From Adiantum capillus-veneris (Eukaryota > Streptophyta > Polypodiopsida > Polypodiales > Pteridaceae): DNA of 64,000 nucleotides. The notes beneath the pieces were generated by a model that worked only from the letters and a program-made list of their open reading frames with translations, ran no database searches and was not told the DNA's origin. Position numbers and translations under genes: made by a program. Positions 48,144-58,954 of the stretch are shown here, piece by piece (the first letter of the stretch is position 1; each line of letters begins with the position of its first letter). The DNA is taken from NCBI GenBank assembly GCA_014529385.2, contig CM043950.1, forward strand, positions 73,194,435 to 73,258,434, given 5' to 3'.

Positions 48144-48340
48144 GGTAATAACCGTGGTAATAACAACGGCAAAGGTCACGGTAATAGCAGCGGGTATATT
48201 GCCACGACTATTACCGCGCTTATTGATTGCTGAGAAACCACTACCACGTTCATAGCCGTGGTTGTTGCTGCCCACCCAAATTTTTCTCTCTCCTTTTTCC
48301 TTTGTTTTTCCATGGCAATGTTGGCGGTTATAAACAACTC
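48144..48340. repeat. GGTAATA / CCGTGGT motif cluster
   Basis: Repeated words GGTAATAACCGTGGTAATAAC, CACGGTAATAG, CGACTATTACCGCG and ACCACTACCACG...CCGTGGTTGTT occur on both strands within 200 bp, downstream of the ORF at 46.4-47.9 kb. They look like subterminal repeats of a CACTA-type transposon. CGACTATTAC(C/T)GCG recurs near 62,432. Confidence 0.55.
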
Positions 48341-48391
48341 CTCTCATAGAGAGATTCCCTAGGTGAACATAGGAAATGCAATGCTTTCAGA

Positions 48392-48613
48392 TTGACTTTG
48401 AGTAGGAAGGACGAGTATTGGTATAGAACCTTGAGGATGAAAGAGAAAACGATCTACCCTACTCTTTGGAGATTGTTCCTAAAGGAGTATATACGAGAAG
48501 GTGTGCATTTGGGTGTAGCAGCTCAGCTACAAAATGAAGAACATGAGGAAGGAGAGTCAGTGAGAGACTTTATCAATCACCTAAAGCACTTACACATCAA
48601 TTGCATCAGATAA
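48392..48613 (+). pseudogene. Possible retrotransposon gag fragment
   Basis: A 73-codon frame reads WYRTLRMKEKTIYPTLWRLFLKEYIREGV followed by EGESVRDFINHLK. This resembles the tail of a retrotransposon Gag domain (W-x-x-L ... F ... E-S-V-x-x-F). It is short and lacks neighbours, so the call is tentative. Confidence 0.35.
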
Positions 48614-49269
48614 AGCCAAAATATAGGGAAAGTCATCAGATAAAGACACTTGAATACCAAAAAAAATATTAGCATAGGATGGAAGCCATTTCAATACCGA
48701 AACATACATTCTATCTAATCTAGACCAAGATGAGGTGCGAGATTGGGAGTGAAAAGTGAACAAGACACTTCCCTTGATTTGATATTACTACTTATATCAA
48801 AGTTTTTTGTTGCACTAGGAAGGTAAAAGCTTAACTACGTATGTAGAGAGCTTAACTATATACAAAAAGTTAATCAAAGAGAATTTTGGTCAAAGACAGA
48901 ATACATTATTGCACTATAGTTGTGTGTACAAAGCATGCTCTTTTGTAGAGCCAGAGAGGGAGCAATAGATCACACACGTGCACAACATAAAAAGGGTGAC
49001 AAATTCTGAGCATTCCATCTCTTAAGCTCGAATAGACTTTTCACATCACATTATCATGGGTTAATCTACATAAATTATATATAAGCACATGGTATGGCAA
49101 GGGGTTTCACATGAAATATAACAAAGCCCACATCTCAACACATGTTCCAAAAGTTAAAAAAGATTATTACAATGAAGGAAACTTTTTGCTGGATAAGTGA
49201 AATTTGGTCAAAATCATCTTTCTACTACATCTCCTTCTGGTGAGATATCCATCACATCATGGATAGGTG

Positions 49270-49450
49270 AAATTCCTTTTGTATCTCAATTTGTAACCTT
49301 CAGATGTATTTCTTATATTCATGTTCCCAAAGAGACACGAGCGAAGCTTGATGCTCATGGTCTTAAACTTATCTTCATTGGATATTCTGACACTTCTAAA
49401 GGCTACAAACTGTATGACCTTCCATATCATTATGAGAAACTCGTGCTCCT
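49270..49450 (+). pseudogene. Ty1/copia integrase C-terminal fragment
   Basis: The frame reads FRCISYIHVPKETRAKLDAHG and then IFIGYSDTSKGYKLYD. This is the conserved segment after the copia integrase core (canonical FGCxAYVHVPxExRxKLDxK ... CIFIGY). The 57-kb copia element has the equivalent at 59,590-59,690. Everything upstream and downstream is lost. Confidence 0.8.
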
Positions 49451-49475
49451 ATGTGTAATCTCAAATACAACCTGA

Positions 49476-50979
49476 TCTTGAAAGAAATCCATGTCATATG
49501 ATAATGTGAACAAGAGATCTTAGGTGCCATAAAAGTGAAGACAAAGTTTGCTGTGGTAATAACGTTGTCCACAAGTTCTAGCATCTTTGCATTACGAATA
49601 AGTATGATGTGCTCCAAGAATAGTTACAATGCTAAATTTGGCAAATGTTAAAGAAACATACAATTGTTTTATATTCATGCCACAATTTGAAATTTATGTG
49701 AATAGTCTCTATGAAATTTATCTTGATAGACTATATGAAATTTATATGAACAGTCCCTATCCCTCAAAATCATGATAACAAGTATAAAACAAATAAACAA
49801 TATATCTAGCACAATAAAACACCATATGCATGGTTTAGCTTCCAAAATGTTTACAAAGCATAGGGTTTAAGGTGTACTAGAATTTATAGCCCCAAGGATG
49901 TAAATTTCTTCTCAACCTTTAAAGCCAAATTTATGGATAAGAAGCTATCCAATTATATCAAATTTTGATAGTTTCTTGTTTAACAAGAGATAAAAGATTC
50001 CAATTACCCAACCAAGTAGCTTGTTTAACTGCAAGAGACAAAGAATTTCAACAACCCAACCAAGTGTTAACCAAGTAGCTATCAAATCTAGATAGCTGCT
50101 TGTCTAACAAGAGAGAGAAGATTCCAATTACCCAACCAAGTGTTGAAAGCCATCCTATTTGTCAAGTACTTTAGTTATATATCTAGAAAAGAAAACAATG
50201 TAAAACTACGTAATGGACCTCTACATTATGTATGAGAATAATCATTTACATTATGAATGAATTGTTGTTGTTCTCACCCTTCTCAAAACAAAAAGGAGAA
50301 AAGAATGAGGACAAGAGGATTATATTGAATTATGTCTCCATATTATTGAAAATGCAAGGAAAGCACGCATAGGCATCTCCACATTCCCATACAAAACCTT
50401 TGTAGCCTATGCATTCTTAGTCCATCCCATCAAGGCACCATACCAAAGGTCACATCTGTCTAGATGGAGGCCTCATTGCACTCCCCCCCCCCCCCCCCCC
50501 CCCCCCTTGGCACCGTGTTTTGTCAAGACCATTTTCACCCATGTCATAAGTGCTTACAGCCGGACAACTCATGATCATGATGTACCAATGAGCAAAGCGC
50601 AACATTTGTTGCTAGCCACAATAAAGTTTTGCAATTAATTATGTGAGAATGGCCTAATGTACAATTTTGAAGGCATGAGTACCGAAAAGAGAAGATGATA
50701 TTATAGAAGTAGAATAGAATACGTAGTTCTTTATTCATTTCATTGTACCTTTTAGGGGGATGCCTTGCAGGTGATACAAATTTTTTAGGACGCATGGGAC
50801 TCACTACAAACACTAGAAGACAAGTGCCATTGGCACTACAAGCAATTCAATGTTGGTTAAGTGTCGTATCGTGTCGGGAGGTTGACCGTGGTGGGTCTTT
50901 TAATTCCTAAGAACTAGTAGGGGGTGCAGATGCACCCAGCTACATGCACAATGAGATAGCATGCAGCGGGCCGAGCGTC
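49476..50979. other. Non-coding; local duplication and poly(C)
   Basis: No gene seen. AACAAGAGA(T/G)A(A/G)AAGATTCC...CCAACCAAGT occurs at about 49,983 and 50,107 (124-bp spacing). A run of 24 C lies at 50,483-50,506. Confidence 0.55.
50483..50506. repeat. Poly(C) run, 24 bases
   Basis: Uninterrupted C mononucleotide run; its length in the assembly may be unreliable. Confidence 0.85.
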
Positions 50980-51702
50980 CTAGTTGATGGTGTTTTGGAC
51001 GCTCGCAATGAGGAGGCGCACTTCATCGTCATCAATGCCAAGAGTGGTCTTGAGAACCTCCTCGGGGAGAGGCGGGTTGGAGGCGAAGAGGGAAACGGTG
51101 AGTTGGGAGGCACTAGGGTTTTGGCTATTGAGGGCGGTGATGCCAAGAGCAGGCTTGGATTTGTCTGGGTTGAACTGGAAGTGAATGAGGCCACAGGGAA
51201 ATACAAAGAGATCGCCAGCATAGATGGGTTGGTAGAAGAACTGGTTGGCGGTTGGTTGAGTGGAGGTGGTGACGAAGCCCATGAGCAGCGTGCCTTGGGC
51301 GAGGAAGAGGACTTCGGTAGCACAGGGGTGCACGTGCGACGGGTTGATGCCGCGGGGCTTCTAGTCGATGCGGGCAATGGAAAGGCCTTGCGTGTTGAGA
51401 GCGCCGAAGTTGGCGGCGCTGACGAGGTTGACAGCGGAGCCGAGGTTTTCGGTGAAGTTGGTGGCGTTGCGGAGCAGTTGGGAAGCGAAGTCGGAGGATT
51501 GCACGGGAGCGAAAGGCTTGTAGGGCAGACCGTTGATGTTGAGGGTGAGCTGTAGCTACTGCAGCTCGTCGGGGTTGAGGGCCACGCAGAAGTCTTGGAA
51601 AGGGTCCACGTCAGCAGCGCGGACAGTTGGAGGCAGGGGTGCGGCAAACCCCAGCAGCAGTAGCGCTAGCTGCAGGCCAGCCACAAGGTGCTTGTGCGAC
51701 AT
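50980..51702 (-). pseudogene. Germin-like protein (cupin) pseudogene
   Basis: From ATG 51,702 one frame spans a full-length germin-like protein of 240 codons without intron. It has a hydrophobic signal peptide (about residues 1-28), DPFQDFCVA, cupin box 1 (GINPSHVHPCATEVLFLAQG, with His-x-His and Glu) and cupin box 2 (GDLFVFPCGLIHFQFN, with the third metal His). Germin-like proteins are secreted cell-wall manganese cupins. Two in-frame TAG codons (51,556 and 51,361) interrupt it, the second just before box 1. The partner of the N-terminal cysteine is replaced (GLPYK where GxPCK is usual). No frameshift is present, so inactivation is recent or the locus decays only by point changes. It is the only full-length host-type gene in the window. 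Confidence 0.88.
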
Positions 51703-52294
51703 ACTTTTAACACTAGGTTGGTAACCTAACAGGACATAAAAGTGTCCTCTCAGGGTTTTGAAAAAAACCTCCAAAACCATAGTACATCCACTCATTTTGT
51801 AAAATCCTTTCATGAGGTTATAGTTCAAGGCCTACTACACATGGAAAAAATAAGAAACTTGTAAAATTTGTCATCTTTTGGTCACACCAAGCCTCCAAAG
51901 TTGATGGACCAGTACATTTTCATCAAAACAGTCATTTCTTACGTTTTGTTGCATAAAAATAAGATTAGGGATTTTTGTAGGACTTGAGATAAATTCCCTA
52001 GTTAACTTCAATGGGTTGGTGATCAGAACATATGATTAATTCTCACTCACTATTTTTTGTTTTGTCAAAAGAAATAGGTACAAAAAAGTTGAATTTTTAC
52101 CAATTTGCAAACCTATCATCAAAGTTTCTATAGCCACGCTCAATACAAATAATATATGCATGTTTTCCTAGTTCCCTATTGTCCTTTAGGTTCATAAGGA
52201 GCCATGGAGCATGTCAAAAGAATAATACATCTCTTACCAAGGGGAATCTTGGGGACAAAGATGAAGTGCTAAATATAGCAAACATGAAAAAACT
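51703..52294. other. Non-coding, upstream of the germin pseudogene
   Basis: AT-rich; would contain the germin-like promoter (minus strand), but no clear TATA box was identified. No gene seen. Confidence 0.45.
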
Positions 52295-52770
52295 GGGTTC
52301 AATATTATGAGTTGTAGAATCCCATAGAAACTATTCAATATTTAGCCAAATTTGATCCTTATGACTAGATATGGTTCCTACCTACAAAATGCATGTAGCT
52401 GTCACAAGAAACTAACAATATTGAAAAAGCTATACTTGATATACTAGAATGTTTTGTTTTCTTCTATAATTGAAAAAATCAACCATCGTTGTCTACTATG
52501 CAAAATAGGGTATCATGGAATGCAAAATAGGGTATCATGGGTTCAATATTATGAGTTGTAGAATCCCATAGAGACTATTCAATATTTAGCCAAATTTGAT
52601 CCTTATGACTAGATATGGTTCCTACCTACAAAATGCATGTAGCTGTCACAAGAAACTAACAATATTGAAAAAGCTATACTTGATATACTAGAATGTTTCA
52701 TTTTCTTCTATAATTGAAAAATCAACCATTGTTGTCTACTATGCAAAATAGGGTATCATGGAATGCGGTA
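52295..52770 (+). repeat. 244-bp tandem duplication before LINE-B
   Basis: GGGTTCAATATTATGAG starts at 52,295 and again at 52,539. The two units are almost identical over about 230 bp, with a handful of substitutions. A short extra copy of AAAATAGGGTATCATGG lies at the junction. The second unit runs directly into the LINE-B endonuclease frame, so the repeat is the 5' region of that element. Confidence 0.9.
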
Positions 52771-55700
52771 ATTGGCATTGATGAGCTTGCCAATGACTCC
52801 GATGTGATACTTCTTATCGAAACATGGGAGCATGATGCGCAATGAATTCTTGGATTTGACAAATACGATGTGCATTCTTTGATGTGGGCCAAAAATGCAA
52901 AGCCACAAAGAGGCCAAGGAGGCGTAGCATGTATGACCAAAAAGGGTTTGAAAGATGTTTCCATTGTCAAAGAAGATAAGTATAAACACTACTTATGGCT
53001 GAAAATCAGCCAACCAAATGGTCAAGTCATGTTTGTGGCTGGTTGCTACATTCCTCACTATGACTCCAACTTTTATGCTCTCTTGGATATAGATAGAGAT
53101 CAGCTCTTTGTTGAACTAGAGGAAGACATTGCTCATTACAAGGATCAAGGTGAAGTCATTGATTTTGGAGACATGAATGCTCGCACAAATATGTTACAAC
53201 ACAACACACAACAAGTCTACATGCCGCATGTCTCAAGAAGAATGGATGACTCATACTTGTATAATCAAAGTTCTAATGATGCAAAAGGAACTGGATCACT
53301 ATGGAAAGTCATTTCTACATATAAGAAATACTACCGGAATGCTCATTGCAAATGGTGTATCTCTATGGCAAGGCACCAATGACTTTACATGTAGAAAGCA
53401 CAATGGTGATAGCGTGATTGACTATATGTTGTTCTCGGAAGCCACTCTAGAATGCATACAAAGCTTTGCACTTGGTGAATGGAATCCGGAATCGGATCAT
53501 AGGATATTATGTATTGACCTCAAGTGTGTTAAACGGCCCGAGCATGTAGCCTCCAATCATGATGTGAATCATTTGTACCTACATCTAGACTTCAAACGAG
53601 CACTTATATGTGCTGATATGGTGGACCAAATGTTAAGCATGATAGAGCATCAAGAGAGCCCAACATTAGAATGCAAGTGGAAAGTTTTAAAAGAAGTAAT
53701 TTGCTATTCTGTGAAGGAATGCTTTTCGGTGAAACACATGTCTTTTAAAAGGTCTAAGAAGGGTAGCACCAAGAAGAAATGGTTTGACATGGAATGTAGT
53801 CAAGCCCGAAAACACTTACTAAGATTGGATGCAAGCAAAGACAAGGAAGTTTACTTTGAATGTTCACACACATACAAAGCACTTGTTCAAAAGAAGAGGA
53901 GAAGGTGGGAAGTTAAAAAAACCTCTTTTAGGGCAAGAGAAAGCACATGCATGTGGCAAGTTTTGACAAAATCTAATAGTCAAGCGCGTTGAGAGCTTTA
54001 GTGACTTGACTCTTGAGGATATGTATATGCATTGCAAGAACCTCTATGAGAAACCCAATTTTGATAAGATGGAGTGTTGTAGCTCCCTTCCGTTTATGTC
54101 TCCCTTCTTTACCTTTGAAGGTTTATGCCATGTGCTTGAGAAACTTGCTACTCGCAAGGGAGGGGACCTTCAAGGTGTCAAGGCTGAAATGATTAAATGG
54201 AAAAGCAAGAAAACACGATATTAGATATGTGATATGTTTAACCTTGCACTTCAGCATGGCATGCCTCATGATAGGAGTGCAAACTGGATCAAACCTTTGC
54301 ACAAAGGAGGAGATGTAAACAATGTGAACAACTATCACACCATAATGGTTGGTTCTTTGATGGAAAAGTTATTTGGATGTATCATGGAGATGAAAATAAG
54401 TGAATGCACTCAAAATAATGGCACACGTGCGCTTGCCCAAGTAGGTTTTTGAAAGCACCATAGCACTATTGATCACCCTGTCACTCTTCGAGTTCTTATG
54501 GAAGCATCTCGCTTGAAAGGAAAAAATTTGTATTGTTGCTTTGTGGATTTCAAGAAAGCTTTTGACATGGTAATGCAAGGAAATCTTTGGAGACGTATGC
54601 AAAGCCTTCATTTGCCGAGAGAATTTATGCATACAGTCTTTCGCATCTACCAAAAAGTGATTGTCAATTACGTATGGAAGATGGAATTTCAGAACGTTTT
54701 GCAAGCACCACTGGTGTCAAACAAGGATGCCCACTTTCCCCAACCCTCTTTGGGCTACTCATTGATGAATTGAATGCATGGTTCTTGATTTTATGCAGCA
54801 AGAAGGCATAGAAGAGGTTAAGATAAAAAATGTGGTGATGATGCTTTTGCTTTATGCCGATGATGTAGTGCTCTTGTCACATACTTTAGAAGATGCACAA
54901 AAGCTTATGAGTGTCTTGGAACGCTTTTGCCTGCATAGCGGGCTGATCCTGGATGGATCCAAAACCAAGGTTATGCTTGTAAAGACCCTCAATGGCAAAA
55001 ATCCATGCATTGTATACAACAATGAGCAACTAATTGAAGTGGTAGATCACTTCAAGTACCTTGGCCTTGAGGTTCCATCCAATCATAAATGGAAGGATTG
55101 TGCAATTCGTCGCTTGGAAGTCGGAAAGAGGGCTTATTATGCATTTGAGAACATGTGCAATGTTGGAGAGATCAAGTGTTGGACTCTTAAAAAGTACCTC
55201 TTTGACACATTGGTGACACCGGTGCTTCTTTATGGAGTGGAGGTGTGGGGTGGAAGCATCAAGAAGTCTACTTGGAAAGAGTTTGAGAATGTCCAAAAGA
55301 TTTTTCTCACTAACTTTCTTCAAGTCAAGACACAAACACCCTACATGCTCTTACTTCTTGAGTCTGGATTGCTTCCCATTGAGGTCTTGGGCATGCAAAG
55401 GGTTGTGGAGTTCATGCTTAAGACACAATGTAGCCCTTTGCATCGACTTCCTAGAATCGCATATGAAGCAAGTCAAAAGGTGTAAAAGACATGCAAGAGT
55501 AAAATACTAAGTTCGGGTGGATGCTTAACGTCAAGAAATGGTTTGGAAGATGGGATGCATGTCACTTGGTCAAGGATGCGCCGATCGACTCCCAAGTTAA
55601 TGAGGCCTTCTTACAACGCCAATGTATCACTACTTGGGAGAAATCTGGAGGTTCTCGCTTTAACCATTACATTACACACGTTTCCCCAAACTACAAATCT

Positions 55701-56040
55701 CTCTTCTTCTCCGAACGAGGTAACCAAACCCATCCCTACATCCTTGAGCCCATCCCGTTGAGTGCGATCCGCACCATTGCCTCCATTCGTCTTAGCTCCC
55801 ATTCTCTATGTTGTGAGACATGACGTTGGGGCACTGGCAAGGAGTCTCATCGACTTTGCACCTTATGCCCTCGTCAAGTGCGAGAGAGTGAGTACCACGC
55901 ACTACTTGAGTGATCAGCTTTTGACCACATTAGGTCCTCTCTTTCCTATATATTCAGCCATGAGCTCTCCCTACATAACTTCCTCTCCCACGATGTGGAC
56001 TCTCTATTGCGACGCTCATTTCAACCATTTTTGAGCATCT
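52741..56040 (+). pseudogene. LINE-B: endonuclease and reverse transcriptase
   Basis: The endonuclease begins near 52,741 (RVSWNAVIGIDE, LLIETWEH) and has FGDMNAR and ESDHRIL, the catalytic Asp/Asn and His positions. The RT follows: CCFVDFKKAFDMV (54,530), GVKQGCPLSPTLFGLLIDEL (about 54,710) and LLLYADDVVLLS (54,850), then a thumb with FKYLGLEV. The C-terminal region (55,521-56,040) reads RTIASIRLSSHSLC and a zinc-like RLCTLCPRQV ... EYHALLE. Frame changes at about 53,300, 53,995, 54,660, 54,780 and 55,490, plus stops, make it inactive. The YADD site is intact. Motifs differ clearly from LINE-A, so it belongs to another clade that I cannot assign. Confidence 0.85.
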
Positions 56041-56138
56041 AGAGTCACTTATAACCTCTACTCACACCACTGACAGGTTCATTTGGTCCCATAGGTCATA
56101 TTTGACCTCCGAGGACGATATAGAACTATCTATCTATA

Positions 56139-56150
56139 TCTCTCTCTCTT

Positions 56151-56203
<53 letters not shown>

Positions 56204-56375
56204 TTGTCTCTCTCTCTTTCTATTTCTGTCCCTCTCTCTCTTTCTCTATTCCTTTCCCTCTCTCTTCCTCTCTCTCACTTTCTCTATCTCTCTCTCCCTC
56301 TCCCTCTCCCTTTCCCTCTCCCCTCTTTTTCTATTTCTCTCTCTCCCTCTATCTCTCTCTTTCCCTATATCTCAA

Positions 56376-56424
<49 letters not shown>

Positions 56425-56480
56425 TTTCCTCTTTCCCCTCTATCTATCTCTCTCTTTCTCTCACTCTCTCCCTCTCTCCT

Positions 56481-56514
<34 letters not shown>

Positions 56515-56581
56515 CCCCCTCTCTCTCTCTCTATGTGTGTGTGTGTGTGTGTGTCTCTTTCCCCCTATCTCTTTATCTTTT

Positions 56582-56644
<63 letters not shown>

Positions 56645-56648
56645 TTCT

Positions 56649-56716
<68 letters not shown>
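56139..56716. repeat. CT-rich microsatellite tract
   Basis: Long CT runs with embedded TATC, TA (about 56,181-56,201) and TG (about 56,533-56,552) runs and a short C run, directly downstream of LINE-B. The 223-codon Ser/Leu frame over it is an artefact. Confidence 0.92.
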
Positions 56717-56717
<1 letters not shown>

Positions 56718-56990
56718 ATAATCCATTTGTCTCTCCCTCTATCTATCTATTTCTCTCGCTCTTTCTCTCATAATCCATTTCCTAATAACAAATCTACCAC
56801 GCACATTCATTTGAAACAAAGCTTACATATTACAACAAGGCGTAAGAAGATTGCATCTACGTCACTAAGCAACCTTCGTGAAATGAATGAGGTATGTCTC
56901 TCTCTCTTTCTTGTTTTTTAATTTATTAAATGTGTGTGTGTGTATGCGTGTTGGTATGTGTGTGTGTGTGGAGTAGAATACAATAGGCAA

Positions 56991-57022
<32 letters not shown>
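56991..57022. repeat. Poly(G) run, 32 bases
   Basis: Uninterrupted G run just upstream of the copia element, preceded by TG microsatellites. The true length is uncertain in any assembly. Confidence 0.85.
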
Positions 57023-57023
<1 letters not shown>

Positions 57024-57061
57024 TGTTTTGTGATTACCTCTGGTTGAAGAAAGGTTGTCCA

Positions 57062-57387
57062 TGTTGAGATGTCGAGCTCTACACCTTGAGCTGGCATCCA
57101 CTACGGGTCTTGGCCGCTTACGGCATTTACTCACTGGTGCGCTACGTGACCGACGCGGAGGATCTCTGCCAGTGATTCTACAGCTGGACTACAATTATAG
57201 TACCAGCCTAGTACGCTTCTAGCGTGTTCACACTTAGTGACCGCATGTACATATGTGCTACTTTTCAGCTTTAGCACAAGTTTCTGAACAGGTCTCCAAA
57301 GTGCAGTATACAGAGATTTACTGTACAAGTACAATGGTTGTATGTACGCTTGATTGTGGACACTCGTTGAGTGTAGAAAGCGTTACA
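57062..57387 (+). repeat. Copia 5' LTR
   Basis: About 326 bp, TG...TTACA. The first 200 bp match 61,784-61,985; the remainder has no counterpart in the 3' LTR. Confidence 0.75.
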
Positions 57388-57460
57388 GGTACCACGATAG
57401 CAGGTTCAACAGATTTGCAGGTTTTTGTAGATTGCAGCTAATTTGTCTTAGTGCTTCAAG

Positions 57461-58954
57461 ATGTCTGACGGTTTCAGTCAGATTGTTACTGAGAAGCTTG
57501 AGAAAAATAACTACCCTGCATGGAAGTTCAGAATAACAAATTTCCTAAAAGGAAAAGGTTATTGGGACTATGTAGAAGGAGACAATGAAAAGGAACCAGA
57601 GATTCCCGAGGCAAATGCTACAGTAGAACAAAGGAAATCTTTGAGAGACTGGCAACAAGGCCAAAGAAAAGTGATGTATTGGCTTTCTATGAGCATCACA
57701 GATGGCATGATGGGCTATCTAAAGGATGCTGAAACCCCCGCCATTGCATGGAGAAACTTAGGCAGAGTGTTCGAGGTGAACACCAAGGCCAGGAAGCTTC
57801 AACTAAAGTCAGAGCTAAATCAGGTTAAGAGGAACAACCTCTCCATCAATGATTATGCTTTGAAGATCAAGAGTATCATTGAGGCTCTTGGATCTATTAA
57901 AGTCTCAGTGGAAGACGATGACATTGTACGTGCATGCTTGGATGGTCTAGGAGATGGGTATGTACATTTCAGGTCTTCCATGAATACAAGAGACGACATC
58001 CCCGTGTTCCAAGATTTGATTTCTATGATTATTCTGGAGGAGAAGAACCTTGACACATCTTCCTCTCATGGAAGAAATAATTCTAAATAGGCCTTCTATT
58101 CTAACTCCAATAGAGGTAGTGGTAGAGGTCGTGGTTGAGGCCCAAGGGGTTGCAAGGGCCAATTTCTGGAAGGTCAATCAAATCAAAACAATACAGGTGG
58201 CAGGGGAAACCAGTCTCAAGGCAGGGGGAGTCAAAGAGGTCGTGGTGCAGGATCAAGCAGGCAGCAACATACTCCAGATAGCAGAGAATGTTGGACTTGT
58301 GGTGAAAGAGGTCACATGTCACGTGGCTGTCCAAAGGGAAAAGCAAGTGGAGAGAGAGAACAGGGCAACTATGCATCTACTAGCAGAGATGCAGATGACA
58401 GCAAAAACGAGCGCATGTTTGTTATGCAGCATGTAATGAATACAATGACTGCAGAGAATTCCACCCAAGATGATGTTTGGTATGTGGATTCAGGTGCCTC
58501 TAATCACATGACGTCTCGTGGAGAGTGGTTTAGAGATATGCGCAAACCAGATGTGTCAGGCTATGTGCAGAGAGGAGATGACACAGCTCAACCCATTGGT
58601 CATGTAGGGGACATACCTCTAAATATGAAGAGTGGGAAATCAAAGTACTTAGCAGATGTAATTCATGTCCCAAACATTACAAAGAATCTTGTTTATGTTG
58701 GACAAATGGTTGAGCAGGGTTTGCAGGTTCGCTTCAATCCAAATGGATGTTATGTAGAAGATTTCCAGAATGGCTGTAAGCTGATCACAGAGGGAAAATG
58801 TGTAGGCAGAATGTTTACGCTGAATGTAGACATGCCTGAGGTAAAAGCTGCATTATTTGCACAGGGCACAGGTGTTGTGGCTGATGTTGACATTTGGCAC
58901 AAACGCATTGGCCATGTCAATGAGCAGAGATTGCGTAGCATGAAATCAAAATAG
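57461..58954 (+). pseudogene. Copia Gag, protease and start of integrase
   Basis: Starts MSDGFSQIVTEKLEKNNYPA, the usual copia Gag beginning. Gag continues to a Gly/Arg-rich patch and a zinc knuckle CWTCGERGHMSRGC (about 58,290). The protease has WYVDSGASNHMT and continues through VIHVPNITKNL. The pre-integrase motif (DIWHKRIGHVNEQRL) closes the segment. In-frame stops at 58,088 (TAG), 58,136 (TGA) and 58,952 (TAG) all fit loss of Gln or Arg codons. Gag forms the particle, the protease cleaves the polyprotein. Confidence 0.92.

Noticed and set aside
50940-51647. Long frames antisense to, and out of frame with, the germin-like pseudogene (203 and 235 codons)
   Set aside because: They are shadows: only the frame with the cupin boxes shows family residues.
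56102-56773. 223-codon Leu/Ser-rich frame, and similar frames at 33-35 kb and 39.2-39.5 kb
   Set aside because: They are translations of CT or GA microsatellites and have no independent coding signal.
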